Part shown: piece after piece, positions 1 to 8,941 of the stretch
Layout: every line of letters begins with the position of its first letter
Position numbering within the stretch: the stretch's first letter is position 1
NCBI GenBank assembly: GCA_964468005.1
Contig: CAYXUT010000052.1
Span: 1 to 16,848, forward strand
DNA length: 16,848 nt
Origin: TMED8 sp964468005
Lineage (GTDB): Bacteria > Pseudomonadota > Alphaproteobacteria > Rhodospirillales > Casp-alpha2
Reading direction: 5' to 3'
Translations under genes and position numbers: made by a program
The notes under the pieces: generated by a model
Told to the model about the DNA's origin: nothing
The model's database searches: none
What the model saw: only the letters and a program-made list of their open reading frames with translations

Positions 1-58
1 GACCTTCCCCTATCAAGAGAAAGAAGAAAATGCCTTTTTCTCCGGTACCAGTGTAAAT

Positions 59-78
59 CCCCCCTTGGGAGGGGAGGG
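59..78. repeat. short C/G-rich hairpin repeat downstream of ftsH
   Basis: A run of C followed by TTGGGAGGGGAGGG can fold as CCCCT (61-65), loop TGGG, AGGGG (70-74). It lies about 45 bases past the ftsH stop on the strand that ftsH reads. The flanking GGGTTTGGGTGAGG resembles the repetitive C/G-rich palindromes scattered between genes in many proteobacteria. No T-tract follows in the ftsH direction, so it is a weak candidate for an intrinsic terminator. It may instead be a REP-like element. The rest of 1-122 shows no gene. Whether the element is repeated in the genome cannot be judged from this window. Confidence 0.3.
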
Positions 79-122
79 TTTGGGTGAGGAAGAAAATAAC
101 AGACACGCCTCCTTCGAACGCC

Positions 123-2063
123 CTAACCTTCGGGCTGTGGCTTGGCGCCGATACCGGGGCCGCCTTCGTCCTTCTTGCCATCTTTCTTGACGGCACCGGA
201 AGTCGGCACGGAAGCCTTGTGGCCGCCCTCCGTCGGAGTGGCATCATCATTCTTGCGGACAAGCTCTTCACCACGCAAGAGCGCATCGACATCTTCGCCA
301 CTGAGTGATTCGAACTCGAGCAAGCCTTGCGCGATGGTCTCAAGCCCATCGCGCTGCTCTTCGATGACCCGCCGAGCCTGAGCCTCGGCCTCTTCGATCA
401 GGCTGCGTACTTCGTCATCAATCAGCGCGGCGGTGGAATCCGACATATACTTTTGACGCGCCACGGAATGGCCCAAGAACACCTCTTCCTCGTTGTCGGC
501 ATAACGGAGCGGCCCAAGTTTCTCCGAGAAACCGAACTCTGTGACCATGCGCCTCGCCATACTCGTGGCCTGCTGGATATCGTTGCCAGCGCCAGTGGTG
601 ATGTTGCGCTTGCCGAAAACCAATTCCTCCGCGATCCGCCCACCATACATGATCGCCAGCAAAGACTTCAATTGCGTTTCAGATTGGCTGAGCTGATCAC
701 GTTCCGGCAAGCTCATGGTGACGCCCAAGGCGCGACCGCGCGGGATGATCGTCACCTTGTGCAGCGGATCGGTTTTTGGCATGTGCAAGGTGACCAAGGC
801 GTGGCCAGCCTCGTGATAGGCAGTCAGTTTCTTCTCCTCGTCCGTCATCACCATGGAACGGCGCTCGGCGCCCATCATCACCTTATCCTTCGCGGCCTCG
901 AAATCGGCCATAGTGACGACGCGTTTGGAAGCGCGAGCCGCCAGAAGAGCCGCTTCGTTGATCAGATTGGCGAGATCGGCACCCGAGAACCCCGGCGTAC
1001 CGCGTGCTATGGTGCGCGCGACGACGTCCGGAGCTAACGGCACCTTCTTCATATGCACTTTGAGAATTTTTTCACGCCCTAGAATATCGGGGTTCGGCAC
1101 TACCACCTGGCGGTCAAAACGACCGGGGCGCAAAAGCGCAGGGTCGAGAACGTCCGGGCGGTTGGTCGCCGCAATCAGAATCACGCCTTCGTTCGATTGA
1201 AAACCATCCATCTCGACCAGCAACTGATTGAGCGTCTGTTCGCGTTCATCATTGCCACCGCCAAGACCGGCGCCACGGTGACGCCCGCCCGCGTCGATTT
1301 CATCGATAAAGATAATGCAAGGCGCATTTTTTTTACCTTGCTCGAACATATCACGCACACGCGAGGCACCGACGCCGACAAACATTTCGACAAAATCGGA
1401 GCCAGAAATGGTGAAGAACGGCACATTTGCTTCACCAGCGATAGCCCGTGCCAAAAGCGTCTTACCGGTACCCGGCGGGCCAATTAACAAGCAACCTTTC
1501 GGAATTTTTCCACCCAGGCGCTGGAATTTTTGCGGATCCTTGAGGAAATCGACAACCTCCTCAAGTTCTTGTTTGGCCTCATCGATACCGGCAACATCGT
1601 CGAAGGTCACCCGCTCGCCCTTTTCGGTGAGCATCCGCGCCTTCGATTTACCAAAGCCCATAGCCTTGCCACCACCCGATTGCATCTGGCGCATAAAAAA
1701 GATCCAAACCCCGATCAATAGCAGCATCGGGAACCAGGAAATCAAGATCGAGAACAACGTCGGCGTGCTTTCTTCCGATGGCGCGGCGGTAATCCTAACG
1801 CCTTGCTCGTTCAGCGTGGTCACCAGCGTTGGATCATCCGGGGCATAGGTCTGAAACGGGCGGCCATCGCGAAAGCTACCGGAAATGGCATTGCCCTGGA
1901 TCTTGACGTTGCTAACCTCACCCGACTTCACCGCGGCCAAGAAATCCGAAAATGCCAGCGCATTGTGCGGCACGCGCGTTGAAGAGCCCTGGAAAAGGTT
2001 GAACAGCGCGAAAATCAAAAGGCCGATTACGACCCAAAGCGCCAGATTTCGATTAAAGTTCAC
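123..2063 (-). CDS. ftsH: ATP-dependent zinc metalloprotease FtsH
   Basis: This is a membrane-anchored AAA+ protease that degrades misfolded membrane proteins and short-lived regulators. It forms hexamers in the inner membrane. The protein has 646 residues, the usual length. Visible parts in order are TM1 (about 8-24), a small periplasmic domain, TM2 (about 105-124), Walker A GPPGTGKT (195-202), Walker B IIFIDEID (250-257), the second region of homology with its arginine fingers (about 298-318), zinc-site HEAGH (417-421), and the third metal ligand Asp495 in GAGND. The tail is charged and Gly/Lys-rich. The start is GTG, preceded by GGAAAGGAAG; the ATG just upstream runs straight into a stop. 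One oddity is that the nearly invariant DAVGR after Walker B reads DAGGR here (Gly259). The gene follows tilS after 66 bases, which include a small CTATTT/AAATAG hairpin (2100-2116). The tilS-ftsH order is common in proteobacteria. Confidence 0.97.
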   Translation of the reverse strand: MNFNRNLALWVVIGLLIFALFNLFQGSSTRVPHNALAFSDFLAAVKSGEVSNVKIQGNAISGSFRDGRPFQTYAPDDPTLVTTLNEQGVRITAAPSEESTPTLFSILISWFPMLLLIGVWIFFMRQMQSGGGKAMGFGKSKARMLTEKGERVTFDDVAGIDEAKQELEEVVDFLKDPQKFQRLGGKIPKGCLLIGPPGTGKTLLARAIAGEANVPFFTISGSDFVEMFVGVGASRVRDMFEQGKKNAPCIIFIDEIDAGGRHRGAGLGGGNDEREQTLNQLLVEMDGFQSNEGVILIAATNRPDVLDPALLRPGRFDRQVVVPNPDILGREKILKVHMKKVPLAPDVVARTIARGTPGFSGADLANLINEAALLAARASKRVVTMADFEAAKDKVMMGAERRSMVMTDEEKKLTAYHEAGHALVTLHMPKTDPLHKVTIIPRGRALGVTMSLPERDQLSQSETQLKSLLAIMYGGRIAEELVFGKRNITTGAGNDIQQATSMARRMVTEFGFSEKLGPLRYADNEEEVFLGHSVARQKYMSDSTAALIDDEVRSLIEEAEAQARRVIEEQRDGLETIAQGLLEFESLSGEDVDALLRGEELVRKNDDATPTEGGHKASVPTSGAVKKDGKKDEGGPGIGAKPQPEG

Positions 2064-2129
2064 GCCATCTTCCTTTCCGTGGTTAGGTGGCTTGCGATGC
2101 TATTTGATAGAAATAGTACGGAATACCGC

Positions 2130-3464
2130 TTACGCAATACAAAAACCTGCATCTGAAGCAGCTCGCAGGGGCATGAACCGCGCCTTAATGATGCCCATTC
2201 CATGCCGTTTTGCGGGCCATCCAGCACCCCTCACGTATTTTACGTGGGGCACAGTCAAAATACCACTGTCATCGCAAAGAGCCGGCAAGCCAGCAAGTGC
2301 AGCAGATGGCACCGCTGGCCGGCAACGTAATTCTAGGCACTCGGATCGAATTTTGCGCCAGTCGAGCGTTTCGAGTGACCGCAAGTACAAACTGCCCGTT
2401 AGCCCTGGCGGCCTCTTACCAAACCCGATCTCGAAGCGGCCGTCCCACATTAACGAAACCCCCGCTTGGAAAGCTCTCGGCGCCGGCAGGTTTCGCCGCT
2501 CACGGTAGATTTCAACACGCGTTGAATTGATCCGTAATTGACAATGTCCAAGCGTCGTGGCTGCAGTTTGGGCGGCTAGCAATTCAGAATGAACGCGTTC
2601 GACACGAGCCCGTACAGGTGCGTGGATCAGCCCGCCAACGGCAACGATTACCCGCGAAAGTGCGCGGAGCGCTATGTCTTCAGGAGCTGCGGCCATAACC
2701 TTCTTATCGACGTAGGCGTAACCACCCTCGAAGAACCGCGTTGTCCTGGCCAACAAGCGATCCGTCTCACGTTCCAATACAATCCGCGTCAAGCCATAGC
2801 GCCTAGCGCTTTGAGCAAGCTCTTTGGCACGCAGACCGTCACCGCCGAGCGCCGCCCTCGCCTGGGTGCGGGAAAACCGCGGATCATGGTTGGAAGGATC
2901 CTCTAGCCATTCCTGGCCCTGCTCCCGCAGGAATTTCCGTAGCTCTTCGCGCGGGACATCAAGCAATGGCCGGAGTAGCCGGCAACGACGAAGTTCGCGC
3001 TGGGCACTCATCGCCGCAAGGCCCTCCGGGCCGCTGCCGCGCTGAAGACGCATCAAGAGCGTCTCCGACTGGTCATCGCGAGTATGGCCAACAAAAAGAT
3101 GCAGCACGTGGTTGTCGCCACACCATTGCTCCATCAACCGGTAACGCGCATCCCGCGCCGCACCTTGAATGCCGCTTTTTGGTTTCTTGCCCCACCACTC
3201 AAGTACGACATAGCAGATGCCTCTTTCCACTAGCCAGCCGCCGACGCGCGCCGCTTCTACTTCGGAATGCTCCCGCAAGCCATGATTGACAACAAGTGCC
3301 GTCACCTGTCCGCCCATCGCGCGCGCCCAGCGTTCAGCTAGAATTATCAGCGCCATGCTGTCGCCACCACCGGAGACACCGACGGCAATGTGCGGCTTCG
3401 GCTCGAACGGACCTAGTGCCGCCATGCGACGCCAGAAATCAGTGGCACTGAGAATAGCGGCCAA
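2130..3464 (-). CDS. tilS: tRNA(Ile)-lysidine synthetase TilS
   Basis: TilS ligates lysine to C34 of the tRNA-Ile with a CAU anticodon, using ATP. This switches the tRNA's identity from Met to Ile and lets it decode AUA, so the enzyme is normally essential. The protein has 444 residues. The PP-loop ATP pyrophosphatase motif SGGGDS is at 31-36, followed by an N-type catalytic domain with HTRDDQSETLLMRLQRGSG and EDPSNHDPRFSR. The C-terminal region ends with the family-like VPHVKYV segment. The start is TTG (3462-3464), two bases after the cpoB stop, which suggests translational coupling. An ATG at 3425 (residue 14) is an alternative, but residues 1-13 look like the N-terminus of related proteins, so the TTG start is preferred. 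Confidence 0.93.
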   Translation of the reverse strand: MAAILSATDFWRRMAALGPFEPKPHIAVGVSGGGDSMALIILAERWARAMGGQVTALVVNHGLREHSEVEAARVGGWLVERGICYVVLEWWGKKPKSGIQGAARDARYRLMEQWCGDNHVLHLFVGHTRDDQSETLLMRLQRGSGPEGLAAMSAQRELRRCRLLRPLLDVPREELRKFLREQGQEWLEDPSNHDPRFSRTQARAALGGDGLRAKELAQSARRYGLTRIVLERETDRLLARTTRFFEGGYAYVDKKVMAAAPEDIALRALSRVIVAVGGLIHAPVRARVERVHSELLAAQTAATTLGHCQLRINSTRVEIYRERRNLPAPRAFQAGVSLMWDGRFEIGFGKRPPGLTGSLYLRSLETLDWRKIRSECLELRCRPAVPSAALAGLPALCDDSGILTVPHVKYVRGAGWPAKRHGMGIIKARFMPLRAASDAGFCIA

Positions 3465-3466
3465 GT

Positions 3467-4576
3467 TTATTGCGGGCAGTCGGCGCGCTGGCGCGCGCGC
3501 GCGAGGGCGGTCTTGATGCGGCTGGACGACTTGGCGAAATCAGCAGCCACCTTGTCATAGGTGGTGCAGGCCTCATTTTTCTTGCCCAATTGTACGAGGG
3601 ACATACCGAGTTTTAATAGCATGTCGGGCGCTTTGGTGCCTTTTGGATCGGATTGGAAGCCCTCGAAAAACAATTGCGCGGCCTTCTGATAGTCGGCACG
3701 CACGTAGAAGGTTTCGCCCAGCCAGTAGCGCGCATTACCGGCCAACGGATTAGAGCCATGCGCCGCGATGAACTGCTCGAGCGCTATTTTGGCCTGGTCG
3801 TAGTTGGTCTGGCGCAACAGATTGAAGGCATAGGTATATTGTTCCTTTGGTGTGCCACTCGGAAGCATTGCTGTTGGTGATGGCAATGGAGCTGGTGTCG
3901 GCACGGCCTGAACTGCTTCAGCCGCCTCGATACTTTTGGGCGCCGGTGTTACCTCTGCCACATCGGTTTGCCCGCGCGTTTTTTGTACCTGATCGATAAC
4001 CTTTTGGGAAACCGTCCCCAGCGAGCCCGGTAGTGCGGCCGCGTCCGGCGCATTTGATACGGCCGCCGCCGCCGGTGCACCGACAGGCGCCGGTGCAATG
4101 GCTTTTGTCATAGCACCAGAGGTTTGCAAACCAAATGGCTGCGGCGCTTGCGGACTGGTCGCGGCCGCCGCCGATGTCGGGCCGCCAGCCCCCAGTCGGC
4201 CCTCAATAACGCCAAGCCGATAATCGATGTCACCGATAAGCTTGTCCAGACGTTCGGCTAAAAGCTGCAATTGATGGTTGATCGTCTCTTGCGCGCCCGT
4301 GAGGGCTCGGAGGTCTTGTTCAAGCGAGTCCATGCGTGCCGTCAAACGCGTACCAGCATGGTTAGATACTGATCCGCCAAGTGTTTTAGCGGAGATCATC
4401 GGCGTCGCCTTGGCGCCGGATATCCTGACATTGAGCGTCGAGATATCGCGTTCCAAGCGGTTCAGCCGATCAAGCAGCGGTGCCAGGTCCTGGCCTGAGG
4501 CATCGGCAGCGCCGAGCAAAATCAAGATTCCAATGGCACCGATCGTGTAACGGGCTTGCGGTCCGTTCATGGGCAT
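3467..4576 (-). CDS. cpoB: Cell division coordinator CpoB (YbgF), periplasmic TPR protein
   Basis: CpoB is a periplasmic partner of TolA. It coordinates peptidoglycan synthesis at the septum with Tol-Pal-driven outer-membrane constriction. The 369-residue protein has a signal peptide (hydrophobic about 11-23, likely cleavage after ASG at 28). A coiled-coil follows (about 31-127, with heptad-like LLDRLNRLERDI and MDSLEQDLRAL), of the kind that trimerises in the family. Next is a long Ala/Pro-rich linker (about 130-240), then a C-terminal TPR domain (about 243-365) with the tandem pattern A..LLRQ.NYDQA...LEQFI and RYWLGETFYVRADYQKAA. Two ATGs occur at 4576 and 4570. The second sits 6 bases after AGG and is the better-spaced start, which would make 367 residues. 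It is the last gene of the Tol-Pal block and is tightly followed by tilS. Confidence 0.92.
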   Translation of the reverse strand: MPMNGPQARYTIGAIGILILLGAADASGQDLAPLLDRLNRLERDISTLNVRISGAKATPMISAKTLGGSVSNHAGTRLTARMDSLEQDLRALTGAQETINHQLQLLAERLDKLIGDIDYRLGVIEGRLGAGGPTSAAAATSPQAPQPFGLQTSGAMTKAIAPAPVGAPAAAAVSNAPDAAALPGSLGTVSQKVIDQVQKTRGQTDVAEVTPAPKSIEAAEAVQAVPTPAPLPSPTAMLPSGTPKEQYTYAFNLLRQTNYDQAKIALEQFIAAHGSNPLAGNARYWLGETFYVRADYQKAAQLFFEGFQSDPKGTKAPDMLLKLGMSLVQLGKKNEACTTYDKVAADFAKSSSRIKTALARARQRADCPQ

Positions 4577-4658
4577 CCTGCTTTATCCAGTCCGTACGCT
4601 CCCAGTCAAGACAGACCGGGAAAGCCCCCGAAGGTGGAGCATGTTTTGGGCAAAATTA

Positions 4659-4700
4659 TGGCGCTTGTCCCTGCCGGCCACAACCGTCGGACAAGCGCCA
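4659..4700 (-). terminator. strong hairpin between pal and cpoB (attenuator or terminator)
   Basis: GGCGCTTGTCC (4660-4670) and GGACAAGCGCC (4689-4699) form a perfect 11-bp inverted repeat, extended by one A-T pair (4659/4700), around an 18-base loop. In the direction of transcription (minus) the second arm is followed by ATAATTTTG, a short, imperfect U-rich stretch. It lies 32 bases past the pal stop and about 83 bases before cpoB. This fits partial termination after pal, or a stabilising 3' structure on pal mRNA, lowering cpoB/tilS/ftsH expression relative to pal. The poor U-tract makes full termination unlikely. Confidence 0.6.
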
Positions 4701-4731
4701 AATGAAACCGCTGTATTTGACCTCGGGCGGG

Positions 4732-5265
4732 TTAACTGCCGGCGCAAGTAACCTTGGTCACGCCACGGCGGTTTTGCAACCAGGCGCCCTCATTCGATCC
4801 GAGAGCGACCGGACGTTCCTTGCCATACGAAATTGTCTTTATGCGCTCCGGGTTGACGCCAGCAGCGACCAAGTAATCCTTGACCGAATTGGCGCGGCGT
4901 TCGCCGAGCGCCAAGTTGTACTCACGCGTACCGCGCTCGTCGCAGTGTCCTTCGACGGCGACGGTCACTGACGGGTTGGCCTTCATCCATGCCGCCTGCT
5001 TATCCAGATGGGAACGCTGATTCACACGTACGCTGTATTTATCGAGATCGAAGAAAATACGGTCGCCAACATTGACCACCAGGTCCTGCTGGGTGCCCGC
5101 CTTAATGCCGGAGGAAGCCGTCGCCGGAGCTTTCGCAGTATAGGCTAACTTGAGTGCGGTGGAGCCGCTCCCGGAAGCCTTACCACTTTCTTCGGAGGCT
5201 GTCTCACAGGCCCCGACCAGAGCCACGGCAGCGAGAACGCTCAGAATTCTAATTCGCATGTTCAT
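4732..5265 (-). CDS. pal: Peptidoglycan-associated outer-membrane lipoprotein Pal
   Basis: Pal anchors the outer membrane to peptidoglycan and is repositioned by TolB/TolA during division. The 177-residue protein begins with a lipoprotein signal peptide and lipobox LVGAC (16-20). Cys20 is the lipidated residue, followed by Glu rather than the Asp that would retain it in the inner membrane. A Ser/Gly/Ala-rich tether (about 22-58) leads to an OmpA-like domain (about 62-175). The diaminopimelate-binding signature is seen as EGHCDERGTREYNLALGERR (105-124), with Asp109 and Arg124. Two ATGs are available (5265 and 5259). GGGGAG directly abuts the first and is 6 bases from the second, so the second may be the true start. 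It is separated from tolB by 191 bases, much more than the other Tol genes, so it may have its own promoter. Confidence 0.96.
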   Translation of the reverse strand: MNMRIRILSVLAAVALVGACETASEESGKASGSGSTALKLAYTAKAPATASSGIKAGTQQDLVVNVGDRIFFDLDKYSVRVNQRSHLDKQAAWMKANPSVTVAVEGHCDERGTREYNLALGERRANSVKDYLVAAGVNPERIKTISYGKERPVALGSNEGAWLQNRRGVTKVTCAGS

Positions 5266-5352
5266 CTCCCCTTATTGGGAATTTATGGGTTCAAAATCAC
5301 GCTTTGGACAGCGGCACCCACGCGGTGTCCGGCCGAACGACGCGCCTTGCCG

Positions 5353-5384
5353 ATTGTATTAAAGGCCTTATGTGACGATTCCAA
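5353..5384 (-). promoter_or_regulatory. possible promoter in the pal leader
   Basis: The tolB-pal spacer (5266-5456) is AT-richer than the genes. On the minus strand it carries TTGGAA (5384-5379) followed, 17 bases later, by TAATAC and an overlapping TACAAT. These are approximate sigma70-like boxes about 90-115 bases before pal, and the -10 match is mediocre. A poly-A run (minus strand, about 5386-5395) lies just upstream and could act as an UP-like element. A separate promoter for pal would make sense given its abundance, but this is a by-eye call only. Confidence 0.25.
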
Positions 5385-5456
5385 GCGTTTTTTTTGCAAC
5401 AACGTTGAATCATAAAGATACTACAAAACTGCGAAGCGGTATCTCCCTAGCTGAAT

Positions 5457-6815
5457 TCATGGGATCAGCGGAGACCAAGCCGGGTCTGAGGCATCGATCG
5501 GGGTGATAATCTCACGCTCGTTGTGACCGGTCAGATCGACCGACCAAAGTCGTGATTTGCCGCCCGAACCATCCTTTCTAGTGCGCCCTTTCCGAAAGAA
5601 CATCAAAACACGACCATTTGGCGACCAGGTCGGTGCCTCGACGTTGAAACCCTTCGCCAAAAGTCGCTCGCCGGTGCCATCGGGATACATAACGCCAATA
5701 TAAAAAATGCCGCTCGACATCTTAGTAAAGGCAATCAAATCGCCGCGCGGCGACCAAACGGGCGTCGCGTAGCGGCCCTTGCCATGGCTGATCCGACGCA
5801 CGCCCGAGCCATCCGAATTCATGACATAGAGCTGTTGCGTGCCGCCCCGGTCGGAGTTGAAGATGATCTGCTTTTGATCTGGCGAGTAACTGGGCGAAGT
5901 ATCAATGGCAGAATGGTTGGTCAACCGGCGCACCTGACGCGTGCTAAGCAACATGTTATAGATTTCGCTATTGCCGTCCTTGGCCATGCTCATGATGACG
6001 CTCTTGCCGTCGGGGGAAAATCTTGGAGCAAAGTTCATATTCGGAAAATCGCCGAGAATTTCCTGGCGCCCGCTATCGATGTTGAAAATGTAGACCCTGG
6101 GCACGTTGCCATAGAACGATAGATAAGTGATCTCCTGCAGGGTCGGCGAGAACCTGGGTGTCAGCACCAACGATCCGCCATCAGTCAAGAAGCGATGGTT
6201 GGCGCCGTCCTGGTCCATTATGGCGAGCCGCTTGACCCGCCGGTTTAGCGCCCCCTGCTCTGCAATGTACACGATACGCGTGTCGAAATAGCCGTCCTCA
6301 CCAGTGAGCCGCTTGTAAATGGCATCGGCAATGATATGCGCAACGCGGCGCCAATTGTCGGGAATGGTGAAGTACGCTAGCCCAACCATCTGCTGCTCGG
6401 CCAACACATCCCAGAGCCGAAACTCAACACGCAACCGACCATCCGTAACAATATGTGCGCGGCCGTGCACTAAGGCTTGCACGTTAATCACTCGCCAGTC
6501 GCCGAAACGGGGCAGCGTCTTAATATTCTGGGCCTTCTGAATGAAGGCCTTGGGGTCGATGGGTTTGAACAAGCCCGAGCGTTCCAAATCGGCGGTAATG
6601 ACACGCGCAATATCCGCACCATACTGGGACGGAAGCGTATCGGCGCCGACGAAATCGGCGACCGCCACTGGGATCGGTTCGACCACCGCCTTGGTGATAT
6701 CGATCCTGAGCTCCGCCGAGGCAGATCTGCTCGCCAACATCAACAGCGCCACCAGCGCGCCGGTACCTGCCTTCCAAGTAGCTCTCATAGCGGCCGTCAT
6801 CATCATCTTCGTCAT
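5457..6815 (-). CDS. tolB: Tol-Pal system periplasmic beta-propeller protein TolB
   Basis: TolB is a periplasmic protein that binds Pal and, through its N-terminus, TolA, and so recycles Pal to the division site. From the chosen ATG the protein has 452 residues. It has a signal peptide with hydrophobic core GALVALLMLA and likely cleavage after SASA (34/35). The N-terminal alpha/beta domain (about 35-175) begins ELRIDITKAVVEPIPVAVADF. A six-bladed propeller of WD40-like PD40 repeats follows, for example RFSPDGKSVI, SYSPDQKQIIF, VWSPRGDLIAF and TWSPNGRVLMF. The open frame extends to 6863 but that overlaps tolA. The ATG at 6815 falls two bases after the tolA stop and gives a sensible signal peptide. 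No clear Shine-Dalgarno is visible, and several further ATGs (including a run of three) follow closely, so the exact start is uncertain. Confidence 0.95.
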   Translation of the reverse strand: MTKMMMTAAMRATWKAGTGALVALLMLASRSASAELRIDITKAVVEPIPVAVADFVGADTLPSQYGADIARVITADLERSGLFKPIDPKAFIQKAQNIKTLPRFGDWRVINVQALVHGRAHIVTDGRLRVEFRLWDVLAEQQMVGLAYFTIPDNWRRVAHIIADAIYKRLTGEDGYFDTRIVYIAEQGALNRRVKRLAIMDQDGANHRFLTDGGSLVLTPRFSPTLQEITYLSFYGNVPRVYIFNIDSGRQEILGDFPNMNFAPRFSPDGKSVIMSMAKDGNSEIYNMLLSTRQVRRLTNHSAIDTSPSYSPDQKQIIFNSDRGGTQQLYVMNSDGSGVRRISHGKGRYATPVWSPRGDLIAFTKMSSGIFYIGVMYPDGTGERLLAKGFNVEAPTWSPNGRVLMFFRKGRTRKDGSGGKSRLWSVDLTGHNEREIITPIDASDPAWSPLIP

Positions 6816-6817
6816 GG

Positions 6818-7750
<933 letters not shown>

Positions 7751-7754
7751 GGCG

Positions 7755-8210
7755 TTAGTTTTTCTTTTTCCGTGCCTTGCCTAACGGCTGGCGTGCAATC
7801 AGCGCTACCTTTCGGAAACCTGCGTTATTGATCAGTCCCATGACCTCCATGACGCGGCCATAGTTCACGTTCGCGTCACCGCGCACGAAGATGCGGATAT
7901 CTGGATTTTTGCCAGTTATGGCGACGAGCTTCGGCACCAAACCACTAAGTTCGGTTGGCGTGTTCTGGACGAAGACCTGGCCTTCCTTGTTGACCGTAAT
8001 AGCAAGCGGCTCATCGCTGCCGGAGACCGCGCCCGCCTTAGTCTTCGGCAGGTCGACCTTGACGCCAACCGTTAACAAGGGCGCGGTGACCATGAAAATC
8101 ACCAGCAACACCAACATCACGTCAACAAAGGGCGTAACATTGATCTCGCTCATCGGCTGGGCGCGGCGTTGCGCATAGCGGCGCGAATGGGATTGGATTG
8201 CCGACGCCAT
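7755..8210 (-). CDS. tolR: Tol-Pal system protein TolR
   Basis: TolR is the ExbD/TolR family stator subunit of the proton-driven TolQR motor. The 151-residue protein has a cytoplasmic N-terminus and a single TM helix (about 27-47). The TM helix carries the essential proton-binding Asp30 within the family signature INVTPFVDVMLVLLVIFMV. A periplasmic dimerisation domain follows (about 60-142, with VDLPKTKAG and IFVRGDANVNYGRVMEVM), and a basic tail KARKKKN closes the protein. The ATG lies two bases after the tolQ stop. An internal ATG at residue 20 is possible but would leave a very short cytoplasmic tail. Co-translation with tolQ and tolA is implied by the spacing. Confidence 0.95.
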   Translation of the reverse strand: MASAIQSHSRRYAQRRAQPMSEINVTPFVDVMLVLLVIFMVTAPLLTVGVKVDLPKTKAGAVSGSDEPLAITVNKEGQVFVQNTPTELSGLVPKLVAITGKNPDIRIFVRGDANVNYGRVMEVMGLINNAGFRKVALIARQPLGKARKKKN

Positions 8211-8212
8211 GG

Positions 8213-8938
8213 CTATTCTCCCGTCTCGAGTTCGCGGCTCAGGATGGCGCCGAACTCACCGGAAAAGCTCTCAAGCCGCCCGGCGTAACGATCGAGATCG
8301 CGACTCAGCTTGTTGTAGGCGATAACCGCCGGTATTGCCGCCAAGAGGCCAAGCGCAGTGGCAAACAAAGCTTCGGCTATGCCCGGCGCAACCACAGCGA
8401 GCGACGTGTTTTTGGAAATGGCAATGGACTGAAAGCTGTTCATGATACCCCAGACAGTGCCGAACAGGCCGATAAATGGTGCCGTCGCACCGGTGGTGGC
8501 AAGAAACGTCATGTAACGCTCGGCGCTATCCATTTCACGCGCCATGGTTATATGCATGACCCGGTCGATACGCTCAGCCAGCTTGACGCCAGCACCATTG
8601 GCCGTTTGCCTCGACGGCGAGCGCCGCCACTCTCGCATGGCGGCAGCGAAGATCGCCGACATGGGATCACGCGGTTGTTGGGAGATGCGGTCATAGAGAT
8701 CATCCAAGGAATTCCCGGACCAGAAGCCCTGCTCGAACTCGTTCGAGCGCTTGTTCAGCCGCCTCATGGAAAACCACTTCTGAAAGATGATTGCCCAGCA
8801 CCAAACGGATGCCAGGAACAATATGACGATCACCGCCTTAACCACGAGGTCGGCACGCATGAACAGCGCAATCAAGCTGAAATCTAGGTCGGCCACCGAG
8901 CCGCCCAAAGTCACGGTATCAACGATCTGATTTTCCAT
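8213..8938 (-). CDS. tolQ: Tol-Pal system protein TolQ
   Basis: TolQ is the MotA/TolQ/ExbB family inner-membrane proton channel. It forms a pentamer around a TolR dimer and drives TolA. The 241-residue protein has three TM helices at about 28-52, 145-167 and 183-207. The large cytoplasmic loop lies between TM1 and TM2. Conserved family stretches are FLATTGATAPFIGLFGTVWG in TM2, with its channel-lining Thr residues, and GIAEALFATALGLLAAIPAV in TM3. The ATG is preceded by GAAGGA with a 6-base spacer, a good ribosome binding site. It sits 3 bases after ybgC. Confidence 0.96.
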   Translation of the reverse strand: MENQIVDTVTLGGSVADLDFSLIALFMRADLVVKAVIVILFLASVWCWAIIFQKWFSMRRLNKRSNEFEQGFWSGNSLDDLYDRISQQPRDPMSAIFAAAMREWRRSPSRQTANGAGVKLAERIDRVMHITMAREMDSAERYMTFLATTGATAPFIGLFGTVWGIMNSFQSIAISKNTSLAVVAPGIAEALFATALGLLAAIPAVIAYNKLSRDLDRYAGRLESFSGEFGAILSRELETGE

Positions 8939-8941
8939 GGA

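Noticed and set aside
327..1037. Long plus-strand open frame of 236 codons opposite ftsH
   Set aside because: It lies entirely antisense to an unmistakable ftsH, has no recognisable protein features, and reflects codon bias of the real gene.
5399..5406. CAACGTTG-type palindrome in the tolB-pal spacer as an operator
   Set aside because: The core is only eight bases, expected often by chance in a 190-base AT-rich spacer.
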